This document shows, one piece after another, positions 1-13,425 of a stretch of 64,000 bases of DNA (its first letter is position 1; the number at the start of each line of letters is the position of its first letter). This stretch comes from Paraspadella gotoi. Taxonomy: Eukaryota > Chaetognatha. Location of the stretch: the NCBI GenBank assembly GCA_051294375.1, contig CM119269.1, positions 9,001,619 through 9,065,618 on the forward strand, written 5' to 3'. The translations under genes were made by a program, and so were the position numbers. The notes under the pieces were generated by a model. It was not told where the DNA came from. It worked only from the letters and a program-made list of their open reading frames with translations, and did not search any database.

Positions 1-1430
1 GGAGAAATCCGCGAATCAATAGGACTACGTCCGGAGATCGTGGTCGGACGGGAAAATTATTTTTACTTATTTTCTATGAAATATTATATTAAATAATAAA
101 AAAACATTTAAAAACCTGTAAAAAAGATCAACCTGAAAGTGAAACAAAGCAAAGAAATTGTTGCAATTATTTTATATAGTTTTATAATTTTTAAAATATG
201 TATCATTTTTTGGCAAAAACTCGCTCATAATATAAAATAACTTTTGGAATACAAGGAACTAAAAACTGGCATTTTGAAGAGAGAGAGATAAACTTAATTA
301 CAATGTTTGAATTGTTTTTAACATCGTTCGTTTTTCAAATTATTTATTTTGGCTGACGACGATCAAGATTTTATTTTTAATATTAAATTAGTGATAAAGC
401 GATGATAAAATAATAAGTAAACTTTGTTTTTTCAGTTTGAAATTAAAACAGAGCACAAAATTAAAAACTATTAATTAAAATAAGTAAAAATGTTTGCTTT
501 TGTCTAAAATTTTAAAGAAACTAACGAATTAAACAGAAACAGCAAGTCCGAGTTGTTGCTGCGCTGTGATTTCTCTTCACAAAATTTCCTTTACTAATAA
601 TAAATACTTTTACAACCAATATAAAAATTATCCCTTCATTTAAATAAGCTATCTTGCCCCTGACTTTGGACAGGCTTTGGTGGCTTAAGGCCTCCATCAC
701 TCTTACAAGATAATGATATGGCAGTAGTTTTAAATTTAAACACTATCAATAAAAACAAAATATTTTTTCATCACTTAAACATTTAGTTGATTTATTTCCT
801 TTTAATTTTAATTGGATTAGCTAAAATATAATTTTTGTAAAAAAAAGAGTCTAGCAAAGTTTTTAACTATATCTTTTGTCTGGGAAAGCTGTCTTGTGCC
901 AAATTGTTTTGAGAGGTCGCCTTTTACTAGGAGTGGAGCAAAGCTGAAACAAAAGCCCGAGCAAACAGTTTCAGTTAAAAAATATTAAATACCAATAAAA
1001 CAAATGAAAATTAAAAAAAAAAATAAAACAAAATTAAGGGAAAAAGAATAAGTCAGAAAATTCAAAAATCATGGAAGATAGAAAATTAAAAAATTAATAA
1101 ATAAAAAGAAATTAAAATCTAAATGAATAGGGTTGTTAATTTATTTCCTTAATTCGTGATTTGGCAGTGCTAATTTATTTTATTTTTTTAATTTAATTAA
1201 CTTTATTTTTTATTCCTTTTTCGTTTTTTCTTTTTTTTCTATTTTTCCCTTCTTTTCTTTCTTTCTTTCTCTTCTTTCTTTCTTTCTTTCTTTCTTCTTT
1301 CTTTCTTCTCTTCTTTCAATATCTCTGTTTTTTTCTTTCTTTCCTTATTTCTTTCCTTCCTTTTTCTTTTTTCATTAATTTGTTTATTATTTTCTTGTTT
1401 ATATCTTTTATTCTTTTGGGATTAAGGAAA
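1..1430. other. AT-rich non-coding stretch
   Basis: No open frame of useful length is present. The DNA is very AT-rich, with many A and T homopolymers, and turns into a T/C-rich tract from about 1205 (TTTC tetranucleotide runs near 1255-1320). The only recognisable item is a dispersed repeat at 646-717, listed separately. Confidence 0.7.
646..717 (+). repeat. dispersed ~72-bp repeat, copy 1
   Basis: This segment recurs in reverse orientation at 42120-42191 with about 90% identity by eye. The shared core includes CCTCCATCACTCTTACAAG and the GGACAGGCT motif. Sequence outside the segment does not match, which is what a dispersed repeat or a fragment of a mobile element would show. The family was not recognised. 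Confidence 0.6.
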
Positions 1431-2210
1431 GAGCAGATCCGCGACTTTCAGCTCCGTTGGTATCGCGTGCTGACAGATGAGAGGGAAGAAGAAGAGAAGA
1501 GGAGAAAATGACCCGTCGGGGTCAGGTTCGGGACAGGTCCGCGACCTGAGCCGCGGACGGAGGAGAACAATAGCCGGCAGCCGGAAAACAATAGAGTGAC
1601 CGAAATTGGGTCCGCGAACTTCAAGTATATGCCTCCTTCGATCTATCTGCTCTCTTCTCTCGTTCTCTCTTTCTTCTCGTGCTGCTGCCTATCGTCGAGT
1701 TCAGGCATCGTCCCCGCGACTCTCATACCTCCCAGAAACGACACAGCTTTTTCTCTTTCCTCTTCGTTAATTGGTTTTATTCGATTTCGTGTTCGTCGGT
1801 CTGGTTAAGGATGAAAAAGAAAGGCTCTCTTCCTTCCTCGTTCCTCTGGCAGCATCTCGTTCTCCGCTTCCCTCCTGTCTCGGTCTTCTCTCTCTCTCCG
1901 TTCTCCTCTCTCCCTCTCGTCTGCTCTCTCGTCTCTCTCTCTCGCTCTGCTCGATTCCTGCTCTTCTGCTCCATCGTCTCTGCTCTCCCTCTGCGTCTCA
2001 AGTTATTCCCTTTCATCCTCTATGATTACTTTCTCTTTTTCTTTCCTTTTTTGTTTGATTTTCTCTCCAAATTTTTAATTTCACTTCCGTTGGTCTTTTG
2101 TGTCACTTCCGGTCAATTTCCCTTTCTCTCCTCCCCATACTCTCTGTCACCGTCTCTGTCTCACTCTCTCTCTCTGTCTCCGTCTCCCTCTCTCTCTCCC
2201 TCTTAATAGG
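1200..2210. other. pyrimidine-rich low-complexity tract
   Basis: The plus strand is dominated by C and T with TCTC and TTTC runs. The open frames here translate to Ser/Leu/Phe-rich peptides that only reflect base composition. A moderately GC-rich patch at about 1430-1620 repeats the motif TCCGCGA several times, at 1439, 1538 and 1610. No gene is supported. Confidence 0.6.
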
Positions 2211-2310
2211 ATTTGCTTAGATGACGTGTCGTAGTCTTACATCATTTCCGCCCTTATAAAGCGTCTAAGAGTCGGCGCCCCAACGCTCATGTGAGGCTTG
2301 AATGAGAATT

Positions 2311-2314
<4 letters not shown>

Positions 2315-2400
<86 letters not shown>
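2315..2400. repeat. (CT)n microsatellite, 86 bp
   Basis: An uninterrupted CT dinucleotide run, followed at about 2488-2577 by GCC and GTC trinucleotide runs. Confidence 0.95.
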
Positions 2401-2403
<3 letters not shown>

Positions 2404-2579
2404 CGACGCCGAAGCCTTCCGCATTCGAATGACGCCATTGACGTTTGACCAAAGCCTAACGATAAGAGGAAAGGAAAATCCGTGGCTCCGCCGCCGCCGC
2501 CACTGCCGCCGCCGCTGCCACGCCGCTGCCGACGTCGTCGTCACCGTCGTCGTCGTCGTCATCGTCGTCCTCATCTTCT

Positions 2580-4790
2580 TTTACATCACTGTGATATTAT
2601 CTTCATTGTGTTTTCTAATCTCTGGTCTTCTCCTTTTTTCCCCTGCTACGCTCATTCCCCTCCCCTTTCGCATCATTTTCCATTTCCTTCTCTTCCTTTG
2701 CCACGTTCCCTCTCGATCCTCTGTCACGAATTCTTCGAAAACTTTTCGATCCCATTTTTTTTTCTTTTTTAATATCGATTTTTTTTTCTTCTCAAGAACC
2801 TCCACTCGAAAAAAAAATAATCTAATCTTTGATCGCGTATCGGGGGAAATAACAATTTAAAAAGCAAAATAGAACGAAATCCGATGTTTGTATTAATCTT
2901 TAATAACCTTTAATATCTGGTCGATAATGTTTGAACTTCTCTTCAAAAAGGAAAAACATCAAATGGAGATTAAATCCTCAGCGATCGTCGACGGAACATC
3001 GAAGCGGTGGGGGGGGGGAGGAGTGGAGAAAATGTTTTAATATCGTTAGGGGTTTGTGGGTTTTAGGAAGTTAAATATTACTTGCCGAATATTTTACAAT
3101 ATTTAACTAATCTTATGGAGTTGAACCGTGAATTGATTGGTGCGCATAACAAGGAGTGAAAAAGAAGAGAGAGAGGAAGAGAAGAGAGAGAGAAAGGAGA
3201 GAGGAGAGAGGAGAGAGACAGAAGAGAGGGAGAGAGAAGAGAGAGAGAGCGGCAGCCCCCTTTCATTGCTCGTTATGGGCAGGTGTGAGGTGTTTCGCTT
3301 GTACGAAATCCTGTTTGCCCTAATTTGTTTTCGCGGTTTAGCTTAATCCCTCAGTCGACGTCCGTCTGCAAGCGCGGCGGGGGGGGAGGGTGGGGCGAGT
3401 GCTTGCGCGAAAATAATAATCCATGCCTGGTTAAATCCTCTTCTCGGTCTCTCTTCCTCTCTCTCTCGTCTCTCTCTCTCTCGCTCTCTCTCACTCTCTC
3501 TCTCTCTCTCTCCTCTTCTCTCTTTCTTTCTTTTCTTTTTTCACCGAATTTAATTTAATTTTAACCCCCGTTTTCTCGACGCCTTGTGGAGTTCACCCAT
3601 TTGGGAACAGTGTTTAAGCTGAGAAGAGTAGTACGAGATTTAAATGGTAAGGATTATTATTATTCGCGCAGTATCAATTAATTTAATTTTTAAGCTATAT
3701 CTTATTCTTATTACTTTTTACTTATTAACGGTCTTCTAATTAACACTAACCATGATTATATTTACTCTAATTACATTTATTTGACATCTCGCACCTCGAA
3801 ACGTCATCTTTAAACTTCCTTATGTATATACAGCCTCTTAACACAAACCTAAAACATAATAAGAGATTTTTTATAAAAAGTTTCAAACGAATTCACTTAC
3901 TGGAGTTACTTTATGTAACTGCCTTTAGGTGTTTAATTTACAAAACATAAAACACTAAATCATTTGGGTGCTTTTTATAAATGAGTTGTTGAGAGTGAGA
4001 TAATTAAAAAAACAAATAGAAAGACAGAAAATAAACTGGGAGTAGAGATTAAATAAAAATATTAAAACAAAAGTAAAGAGTTAAAACGAAAATGAAAAAC
4101 ATTGTCAAAGAAAAAGGAAAATAAAAAAGAAAGAGAGTTTAAAGGCGAAGCCAAGATGCAATGGGAGAGAGACCAGAGCGGGAGAGAGAAAGAAGAGGGA
4201 GAGAGATAGAGAGGGAGAGATTTCTCATAAGTCAACTAATATATCCTTTTCACAGACTCTCCGTTCCCATGATTTCTCGATCACACGCGTTCGTGAAAGT
4301 CGAGGAGGGAAAGGAAGGGGGGGGAATGAGAGTCAATAAAAAAAGAAATAAAAAAGGGAAAGTAATCTGGGGGTGGAAGGTTTAAATAAAAATTAAGTTA
4401 GATAAAAAGAATAAGCAATAGAAACTATATTTTACAAATGCAATATAAAGTTATCTTTCAATTCATTTTGTGTGAGGTAACGAAGAAAGACTTAATAAGA
4501 TAATAAACAGCGATAGAAGGGAATATAAACTATACTCTGTACTTCGAGATATAAAGATTTGAAAAATTCTACTTCAAATCTCTCTTCTCCTCTTCTCTCT
4601 CTCTCTTCTCTTCTGCTCTCTCTGCTCTCGCCCTCTGCTCTCTTCTCTCTCTCTCTTTTCTCCTCTCTCCCTCTTCTCTCTCTCCTCGTCTCTCTCCTTC
4701 CTCTCTCTCTCTCTCTCCTCATTTTTTCTCCTCCTCTCTTTATTGTTTTTTCTCTCTCTCTTCCTGATAAAAACGGAGAAAGAGAAATGA
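2580..4790. other. spacer with GA and CT runs, no gene seen
   Basis: AT-rich spacer with purine runs near 3150-3250 and 4160-4220 and pyrimidine runs near 3445-3530 and 4575-4755. Every open frame in it is built from these simple repeats. Two short G runs occur at about 3011 and 3379. Confidence 0.6.
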
Positions 4791-4879
4791 TTAATAACTT
4801 TCACGCAAACAAATAAACTTTGGGTGAATCAATCAAATTCAAAACAAAACCCCAGACGAGGGAGCATCAGTGCCGCCCG

Positions 4880-5330
4880 ACGAACCGGCTTCATCTCGAC
4901 CCATGGCCTCACATGACGCGCCACGATTCTTCCTTCTCCCCTCGCCCCTCATGGCACGCCCCCATTGGCACGCCCCCTCCCCGTATCGTCTTCGGGCGAA
5001 ACCAGATTCCAGATTCTGACAAATCGATTTCTCTCGGCCTCCGAGGAACCCGGACGCCGGACGACGCCGCTTTTTCCAACCGCGCCGCTTTTAGAGTCGG
5101 CGGCGCTCTTTCGCGTCTTCCTTAGTTTCCGATTGAACGCCTCCCTTTTTCTTACTGCGCCTCAACCGCTGCTTTTATCCCCCACCACCACGGCGTCCAT
5201 TTCCATCAACCCGGGGCCAAACCCTATCCGGCGCCTATCTCTACCCGGCGCCCTCCTTGCCCTTTACGACCCTCGGCGCCCCATAGAACGCCGGTCGCGT
5301 CGCCGGCGCTTCAAGAAAAATGATGACGAC
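4880..5330. other. GC-rich patch, possible CpG island
   Basis: This stretch is clearly richer in C, G and CpG than its surroundings, with repeated ACGCCCCC motifs and an inverted CCAAT box (CCATTGG near 4970). Such patches often mark promoters, but no downstream gene with good splice sites was found. The open frames across it are interrupted in the second copy at 8.9-9.35 kb by small indels, so none is trusted. Confidence 0.35.
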
Positions 5331-5380
5331 GTTTGGTGAGTTTCGATGTCGGCCTATGAAGGAGAGATAAGGACCCTGAG

Positions 5381-5545
5381 GCGACGACGATGAAAACGAC
5401 GATGGAAAGGAAGACGACGATGACGACGACGATGAAGACGACGACGATGACGACGAAGATGAAGACGACGATGAAGACGACGATGAAGACGAAGACGACG
5501 ATGACGAAGACAATGATGAAGTTGACGACAACGGCGGCGACTAAG
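5381..5545 (+). repeat. GAC/GAT/GAA trinucleotide array
   Basis: An imperfect array of GAC, GAT and GAA triplets. In one frame it reads as an almost pure Asp/Glu stretch of about 55 codons closed by TAA, and a TGA lies directly in front of it. It could be an acidic tail exon. Equally acidic-looking arrays elsewhere in the window suggest simple triplet expansion. It recurs at about 9415-9580. Confidence 0.6.
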
Positions 5546-5829
5546 ACGATGATTTTTAGGAAAAAAATGTTGATGACGATTAAGACAATGACGATTGACG
5601 ATAACAATGAAAATATAATGAAGAAGGCAAAAGAAAAATGTTGACAATGAGAATGATGACAAAATAACTGACAAAAACGCTGATAAAGATGACGATGACA
5701 ACGACGACGTCACGTCGAGGACGACTATGACCCTATCTGTTATCTTTTTTCGTCTGAGGTGGCACGATGGTGAGGGGGGATGGGGCGACGGGGAATAAAG
5801 CGCCCACGGGGAACGTTTTTTTTAAAAGG

Positions 5830-5831
<2 letters not shown>

Positions 5832-5873
<42 letters not shown>
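5832..5873. repeat. (GAC)14 microsatellite
   Basis: A perfect GAC triplet run. The second copy at about 9860-9893 is shorter and broken by single-base indels. Confidence 0.9.
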
Positions 5874-6639
5874 CTTATCTTTCCCCCGGTTAATGATAGT
5901 TAATAAACTCACCTCGTATCACGTGACCCGAAAAATGGAACGCGGGAAAAATTCCGATCTGGCGCCTCACGATTTTTCTTGCCCCCCCTCTCTCTTCACT
6001 TGTCTTTTCATCACCCACCACACTTCCATGACGCCCTCTGCAATCCTTCTCTCATCACTCTACCACTCACACCACCCACACCACTCCCGCCTGCATCCAC
6101 CTTTCTTTTTCAGATGAACCCGGGTTAAAGCAAAAGGAAAAAAAATCGTTTATCTGGATATATAGAGAACTCCGTAGGAAAAAAAAATTAAGAGAAGCAA
6201 AATAATAAGTTCAACTTCAGGAAGCCATGTTGTTGACAGAGAAGAAATTATAAATAAAATACAGTATAGTTAACTGATGAAAGGATTTTTAAAAATTTAA
6301 ATGCAAAAAAAAAAGGCAACTACTTAGGATTTTACGTATATTACTAGCAATTTCTTTTAATACTTTATCATTTGAATTATTTTAACTAATTTAATCCCAC
6401 CTAAAACAAAAAATATTGTCATTACCCTCTCAAACTTTCGACCGAGCTGCACATGAAAACGTTTTTCAGAAGCGTCTTTCCTTCGCCATTTCCTGCGCGC
6501 CACCACTGCGTCATTACTGCGCCAAGTGCGCCATTTCCTGATGCGTCACTCAGCGCCCCATAATCTCGCCGCATCGCGTCGGATCCTCGGGGCATCAACG
6601 TCCATCGAGGCGAAACAAGATTCGCGCCATCAACGAGAG

Positions 6640-7053
6640 GAAAGGGAGGAAAGGGAGCAAAGGGAAAAAGGTAGAAAAGGTAGAAAAGTGAAAAAGAGAA
6701 GAAAGGGAGGAAAGGGAGGAAAGGGAGGAAAGTGAAAAAGGTAGAAAAGGTAGAAAAGGAGGGAAACAAGAGAAGAAAGGGCGGGAAATGAGGAGAAAAG
6801 AGAGGAAAGGGAGGGAAAGGGAAAAAGGTAGAAAAAAGGGTAGAAAGGAAAAAGAGAAGAAAGGAGGAAAGGGAGAAAACAGAGAGAAAGGGAGGAAAGG
6901 AAAAAGTAGAAAAGGGAAAAAGAGAAGAAAGGGAGGAAAGGAAGGAAAGGAAGGAAAGGGAGGAAAGGAATGAGAGAGGAGAGAAAAGGGAGAAAAGGGA
7001 GGAAAGGAAGGAAAAGCAGGCTAGAGATGAGGTAAGGAGAAAGAGAAAAAGAA
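6640..7053. repeat. purine tract of GGAAA-type units
   Basis: Almost pure A/G on the plus strand, made of variants of GAAAGGGAG and AAAAAGGTAG. The second copy lies at about 10650-11130. A GC-rich patch with repeated GCGCCA motifs precedes it at 6480-6640. Confidence 0.75.
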
Positions 7054-7055
7054 GA

Positions 7056-7350
<295 letters not shown>

Positions 7351-8114
7351 TATTTCAAAAGCATAATCTCCCTTTATTTTATACTTTCTTATTTTCTCTC
7401 ATGCTCTAAATTCTTTTTTCTCTACATAAAATTATCTCTCTTCTCGCGACTTCATAAAAGTTTCAAAAATAAATATGTTTAATTTATTATTTTTTTAAAA
7501 AATCTCTCCGGTTTTTTCTTTCTTTTTTTTTTAATAAACAACGAAGTCGAGTATAAAAAATGAATGAAGGATAATTATCTCTTTTTCCGCCGGTAATTAG
7601 GCCCGCAACGGTCGGCGGGAAAAACGAGCTGAAAAAAAAAGAGCAAAAAAAAAAATTATAAAAAGAACAAAATGAGAATAAAAATGATGAAAATAAAGTA
7701 AAAAAAAGAAGGAATTAGAAAAAAAAAAGAAAATTCCATAAACATCGTCCATCAAGTTTCCATCTGTCTCTGATATCCAGTTTCGACTCCGTGAATCGGA
7801 AAATGGCGTCGTTGTTGTCGTCGTTGTTGTTGTTTTTTGTCGTTTCTGTTTTTATTATTATTTCTATTTTTGCCGAATCATATGAGAACCAATGACTGAA
7901 TACATAAAAAATGTTTCATTGAACGCAAATAGGTTTGATTCAATTGCTGAAATATAAAAAATATGGTAAATAATGGCAAATGTTTATCCTTTGCAAGACA
8001 GACAGTCAGACAGACAGACGGACAGACATCAATCCTTTTCTTTTCTTCCTCTGCTCCTCCACCAGCCAATAAAAACACAAATAATAAATGCTTTTAAAAC
8101 AAAGCCGAACGATG

Positions 8115-8116
<2 letters not shown>

Positions 8117-8199
<83 letters not shown>
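8117..8199. repeat. (CT)n microsatellite, 83 bp
   Basis: An uninterrupted CT run. Its counterpart in copy A' (about 12203-12290) is interrupted many times. A short CAGA tetranucleotide run lies upstream at about 7998-8032. Confidence 0.95.
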
Positions 8200-8204
<5 letters not shown>

Positions 8205-8507
8205 AGAGGGAGCCAAAACTCGTCTAATACCCTGTAATGACTCTCGTCTTCCGGTCGGTTCGATGCCAGAGACCACAAAGCAGAGGGCAGAGAATCTAAT
8301 GGGGCATCTGAGGCTAAGAGGGAGACGGAGAGGGAGAGGAAGAAAGGGGGAGAGGGAGCGAGAGAGAGAGAGACGGAGAAAGAATTAGCCGGAAAGAAAG
8401 AAATATGGAGAAATAGTTGTAAGAAAAGTTTGCAGTTCTTGTTTTGTTTATATATTATTCTTTCGACAGAAAAGTAATAAGAACGAAAAATAAAGAAAGA
8501 AAGAAAG

Positions 8508-8720
8508 NNNNNNNNNNNNNNNNNNNNNNNNNNNNNNNNNNNNNNNNNNNNNNNNNNNNNNNNNNNNNNNNNNNNNNNNNNNNNNNNNNNNNNNNNNNNN
8601 NNNNNNNNNNNNNNNNNNNNNNNNNNNNNNNNNNNNNNNNNNNNNNNNNNNNNNNNNNNNNNNNNNNNNNNNNNNNNNNNNNNNNNNNNNNNNNNNNNNN
8701 NNNNNNNNNNNNNNNNNNNN
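8508..8720. other. assembly gap, 213 N
   Basis: Unresolved bases flanked on both sides by AAAG tetranucleotides, so the gap sits inside an (AAAG)n microsatellite. The second copy reads through the corresponding array at about 12585-12770. Confidence 0.99.
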
Positions 8721-8825
8721 AAAGAAAGAAAGAAAGAAAGAAAGAAAGAAAAAAGAAAGCCAGAGAGCTGAGGGACTCTATTCTTAGAAGTCACTTTGGG
8801 CGAAGCTTCGTTGATAGAAGATTTT

Positions 8826-11800
8826 TTTCACGCAAACAATAAACTTTGGGTGATCAATCAAATTCAACAACAAAACCCCAGCACGAGGGAGATCAAAGTG
8901 CCGCCCGACGAACCGGCTTCCATTCGACCCATGGCCCCACATGACGCGTCCACGATTCTTCTTCTCCCTCGCCCCTCATGGCACGCCCCCATTGGCCGGC
9001 CCCCTCCCCGTATCGTTTTCGGGCGAAACCCAGATTCCAGATTCTGACAATCGATTCTCTCGGCCTCCGAGGAACCCGCGACGCCGGACTCGAGACCCGC
9101 TTGTTTCCAACGGCGCCGCTTTAGAGTCGGCGGCGCTCTTCGGTCTTCCTTAGTTTTCGATTGAACGCCTCCCTTTTTCTTAGTGCGCCTCAACCCTGCT
9201 TTATCCCCCACGCACCACGGCGATACCATTTCATCTAACCCGGGGCCAAACCCTATCCGGCGCCTATCTCTACCCGGCGCCCTCCTTGCCCTTTACGGAC
9301 CCTCGGCGCCCATAGAAAACCCGGATCGCGTCGCCGGCGGTTCAGAAAAATGATGGACGACGTTTGGTGAGTTTCGATGTCGGCCTATGAAGGAGAGATA
9401 AGGACCCTTAGGCGGACGAGGTGAAAACGACGATGGAAAGGAAGACGACGATGACGACGACGATGAAGACGACGACATGACGACGAAGATGAAGACGACG
9501 ATGAAGACGACGATGAAGACGAAGACGACGATGAACGAAGAACAATGATGAAGTTGACACAACGGCGGCGACTAAGAGTGATTTTTAGGAAAAAAGTTGT
9601 GAGATATAAAGACAATGACGATTTGACGATAACAATGAAAATATAATGAAGAAGGCAAAAGAAAAATCGTTGACAATGAGAATGATGACAAAATAACTGA
9701 CAAAAACGGCTGATAAACGATGACGATGACAACGACGACGTCACGTCGAGGACGACTATGACCCTATCTGTTATCTTTTTTCGTCTGAGTGTGCACGATG
9801 GTGAGGGGGGATGGGGCGACGGGAATAAGCGCCCACGGGGACGTTTTTTTTTAAAAGGGTGACGGACGACAGACGACGACGACGACGACGACGACCTTAT
9901 CTTTGCCCCGTTAAATGATAGTAATAATACTCACCTTCGTATCACGTGACCCGAAAAATGGAACCGGGAAAAAATTCCGATCTGCGCCCTCACGATTTTT
10001 CTTGCCCCCCCTCTCTCTACTTGTCTTATTCATTCACCCCACCACACTTCCATGACGCCCTTGCCAATCCTTCTCTCATCACTCTACCCACTCACACCAC
10101 CACACCACTCCCGCCTGCATCCACCTTCTTTTTCAGATGAACCCGGGTTAAACAAAGGAAAAAATGTTTATCTGATATATAAGAACTCCGTGAGAAAAAA
10201 TTAAGAGAAGCAAAATAATTACCTTCAGAAGCCATGTTGTTGACAGAGAAGAAAAATATAAACCAATAAAATACAGTATAGTTAACTGATGAAGGATTTT
10301 TAAAAAATTTAAATGCCAAAAAAAAAAGGCAACTACTTAGGATTTACGTATATTACTAGCAATTTTCTTTTAATACTTTATCATTTGAATTATTTTAACT
10401 AATTTAATCCCACCTTAAAACAAAAATATTTCATATACCCTCTCAAACTTTCGACCCGAGCTGCACATGAAACGTTTTTTTCAGAAGCGTCTTTCTTCGC
10501 CATTTCTGCGCGCCACCACTGCGTCATTACTGCAGCAAGTGCGCCATTTTCCTGATGCGTCACTCAGGCCCCATAATCTCGCCGCATCGCGTCGGATCCT
10601 CGGGGCATCAACGTCCATCGAGGCGAAACAAGATTCGCGCCATACAACGAGAGGAAAGGGAGGAAAGGGAGCAAGCGGAAAAAGGTAGAAAGGTAGAAAA
10701 GTGAAAAGAAAGAAAGGGAGGAAAGGAGGAAAGGGAGGAAGGGAAAAAGGTAGAAAGGTAGAAAAGGGAAAAGAGAAGAGAGGGAGGAAAGGGAGGAAAG
10801 GGAGGAAAAGGGAGGAAAGTGAAAAAGGTAGAAAAGGTAGAAAAGGGAAAAAGAGAAGAAAGGGGGGAAATGGGAGAAAAGAGAGGAAAGGAGGAAAGGG
10901 AAAAAGGTAGAAAAAAGGTAGAAAGGGAAAAAGAGAAGAAAGGGAGAAAAGGGAGAAAAAGGGAGGGAAAGGGAGGAAAGGAAAAAGTAGAAAAGGGAAA
11001 AAGAGAAGAAAGGGAGAAAGGAAGGAAAGGAAGGAAAGGGAGGAAAGAATGAGAGAGGAGAAGAAAAGGGAGAAAAGGGAGGAAAGAAGGAAAAGCAGGC
11101 TCGAGATGAGGTAAAGGAGAAAGAGAAAAAGAAGAAATAATATTATAGATAATAATATGATAATATAATAATAACATAATAATAATAATATAATAATAAT
11201 AATAATAATAATAATATATAATAATAATAATAATATAATATTAATAATAATAATAATATAATAATAATAATAATAAATAATATAATATAACACAATAACA
11301 ACCATACTAATAATAAATAATAATAATAATAATAATAATATAATAATATATAATAAATAATAATAATAATAATATAATAATAAATAATAATAATAATATA
11401 TAATAATAATAATAATAATACAATGATAATAATGATATTTTCAAAAAGCATAATCTCCCTTTATTTTATACTTTCTTATTTTCTCTCATTGCTCTAAATT
11501 CTTTTTCTCTACATAAATTAGTCTCTCTCTCGCGACTTCATAAAAGTTTTCAAAAATAATATGTTTATTTATTATTTTTTTAAAAAATCTCTCCGGTTTT
11601 TTCTTTCTTTTTTTTTTAATAAACAACGAAGTCGAGTATAAAAAATGAATGAAGAAATTATCTCTTTTTTCCGCCGGTAATTAGGCCGCAACGGTCGGCG
11701 GAAAAACGAGCTGAAAAAAAAAGAGCAAAAAAAAAATTATAAAAAGGAACCAATGAGAATAAAATGATGAACAATAAAGTAAAAAAAAAAGGAATTAAGA

Positions 11801-12213
11801 AAAAAAAAAGAAATTCATAAACATCGTCCATCAAGTTCCATCTGTCTCTGATATCCAGTTTTCGACTCGTGAATCGAAAATGGCGTTCGTTGTTGTTCGT
11901 CGTTGTTGTTGTTTTTTGTCGTTTCTGTTTTATTATTATTTCTATTTTGCCGAATCATATGAGAACCAATGACTGAATACATAAAAAATGTTTCATTTGA
12001 ACGCAAATAGGTTTGATTCAATTGCTGAAATATAAAAAATATGGTAAATAATGGCAAATGTTTATCCTTTGCAAGGACATGATCAAGCAGACCAGACAGA
12101 TCGATCAGACATCAATCCTTTTTCTTTTTCATTCCTCTGCCCTCACCAGCCATAAAAAACACAAAATAATAAACTTTTAAAAACAAAGCCGAACAGGGTT
12201 CTCTTCTCTCCTC

Positions 12214-12244
<31 letters not shown>

Positions 12245-12726
12245 CGCTCTCTCTCTCTCTCTCGTCTCTCTCTCTCTCCTCTCTCTCTTTTACCAGAGGG
12301 ACCCAAAACTCGTCTAATACCCTGTAATGACTCTCGTCTTCCGGGTCGTTCGCTGCCAGAGAACCACAAAGCAGAGGGCAGAGAATCTAATGGGGCATCT
12401 GAGGCTAAGAGGAGACCGGAGAGGGAGAGGAAGAAAGGGGGAGAGGGAGCGAGAGAAGAGAGAGACGGAGAAAGAATTAGCCGGAAAGAAAGAAATATGG
12501 AGAATAGTTGTAAGAAAAGTTTGCAGTTCTTGTTTTGTTTTATATTTTATTTCTTTCGACAGAAAAGTAATAAGAACGAAAATAAACAAGAAAGAAAGAA
12601 AGAAAGAGAAAAAAAAAGAAAGAAGAAAGAAAGAAAGAAAGAAGAAAGAAAGAAAGAAAGAAGAAAGAGAGAATGAAAGAGAATATTGAAAGAAAGAGAG
12701 AAAGAAAGAAAGAAAGAAAGAAAGAA

Positions 12727-12762
<36 letters not shown>

Positions 12763-12840
12763 AAAAAAGAAAGCCAGAGAGCTGAGGGGACTCTATTCTT
12801 AGAAGTCACTTGGGCAAGGCTTCGTTTGATAGAAGATTCA
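8826..12840. repeat. duplicated unit A, right copy (A')
   Basis: A direct copy of 4798-8825 including its right flank: the motif GCCAGAGAGCTGAGGG occurs at both about 8759 and 12774. Differences are dominated by one-base insertions and deletions, often in homopolymers and simple repeats, and the copy stops shortly before a 25-N gap. This fits an uncorrected long read inserted by a gap filler. Confidence 0.8.
12585..12770. repeat. (AAAG)n microsatellite
   Basis: AAAG tetranucleotide array with small interruptions. It corresponds to the array that is unresolved at 8508-8720. Confidence 0.85.
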
Positions 12841-12882
12841 TCTAATGGGATAAAATGGACAGATCAACGAGAGAGAAAAGGA

Positions 12883-12892
<10 letters not shown>

Positions 12893-12947
<55 letters not shown>
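12893..12947. repeat. (GA)n microsatellite
   Basis: Perfect GA run just left of the 25-N gap. Confidence 0.95.
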
Positions 12948-12950
<3 letters not shown>

Positions 12951-12977
12951 GATGAGAGATGAGAGAAGAGAGAGCTC

Positions 12978-13002
12978 NNNNNNNNNNNNNNNNNNNNNNN
13001 NN
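12978..13002. other. assembly gap, exactly 25 N
   Basis: One of five gaps of identical 25-N length in the window. It ends the block that begins with copy A'. A fixed short length indicates a placeholder, not an estimated distance. Confidence 0.99.
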
Positions 13003-13285
13003 CTTTGCGCCTTTAACAAAGGAGGTGGAGAAGGAAGAATAAGACGACGACGACGACGACGACGACGAAGAGGAATACTTGTTGTAGGCAAAGAATCGGA
13101 TGATGAACCATTAATCTTTTCATCCCCGTCGGCGGCGGCGTCGGCGTGGTGGCGGCGTCGGCGTGGTGGCGGGGTTGAAGCGGCGTCGGCGGCGTCGGAG
13201 GCGTTGGCGTCGGCGGCGCTAGTGGAGGCGGCGGTGGTGAAGTTGTTCTTGAAAAAGAAAAAGAAAAATTACTTGACGATATCAG

Positions 13286-13425
13286 TTTAGTTTAGTTTAA
13301 TTTAGTTTAATCTTAGTTTAGTTTAACTTAGTTTATTTGGATTTAATTTAGTTTAAACTTAGTTTAGTTTAACATCGTTTAGTAAATTTGTTGTTTTTTT
13401 TGGTTTAGTTTATTTAGTTTGGTTT
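13286..13425. repeat. degenerate TTTAG/TTTAA pentamer array
   Basis: Repeated TTTAG, TTTAA and CTTAG pentamers over about 140 bp, directly after a GGC/GTC triplet-rich stretch at 13125-13235. It is too degenerate and internal to be a telomere. Confidence 0.7.

Noticed and set aside
1679-2206. 175-codon open frame on the plus strand
   Set aside because: Ser/Leu/Phe-rich peptide produced by C/T-rich sequence; other frames are open too and there is no domain.
5241-5713. Poly-Ser, poly-Thr and Arg/His-rich frames around the GAC/GAT array
   Set aside because: All are frame variants of one triplet array; the second copy breaks them.
10481-11305. 274-codon open frame on the minus strand
   Set aside because: Encoded by a purine tract and an (AAT)n array with long-read indels; its translation is simple repeat.
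13286-13425. TTTAG pentamers as a telomere
   Set aside because: The typical arthropod telomere is TTAGG; this array is degenerate, short and internal.
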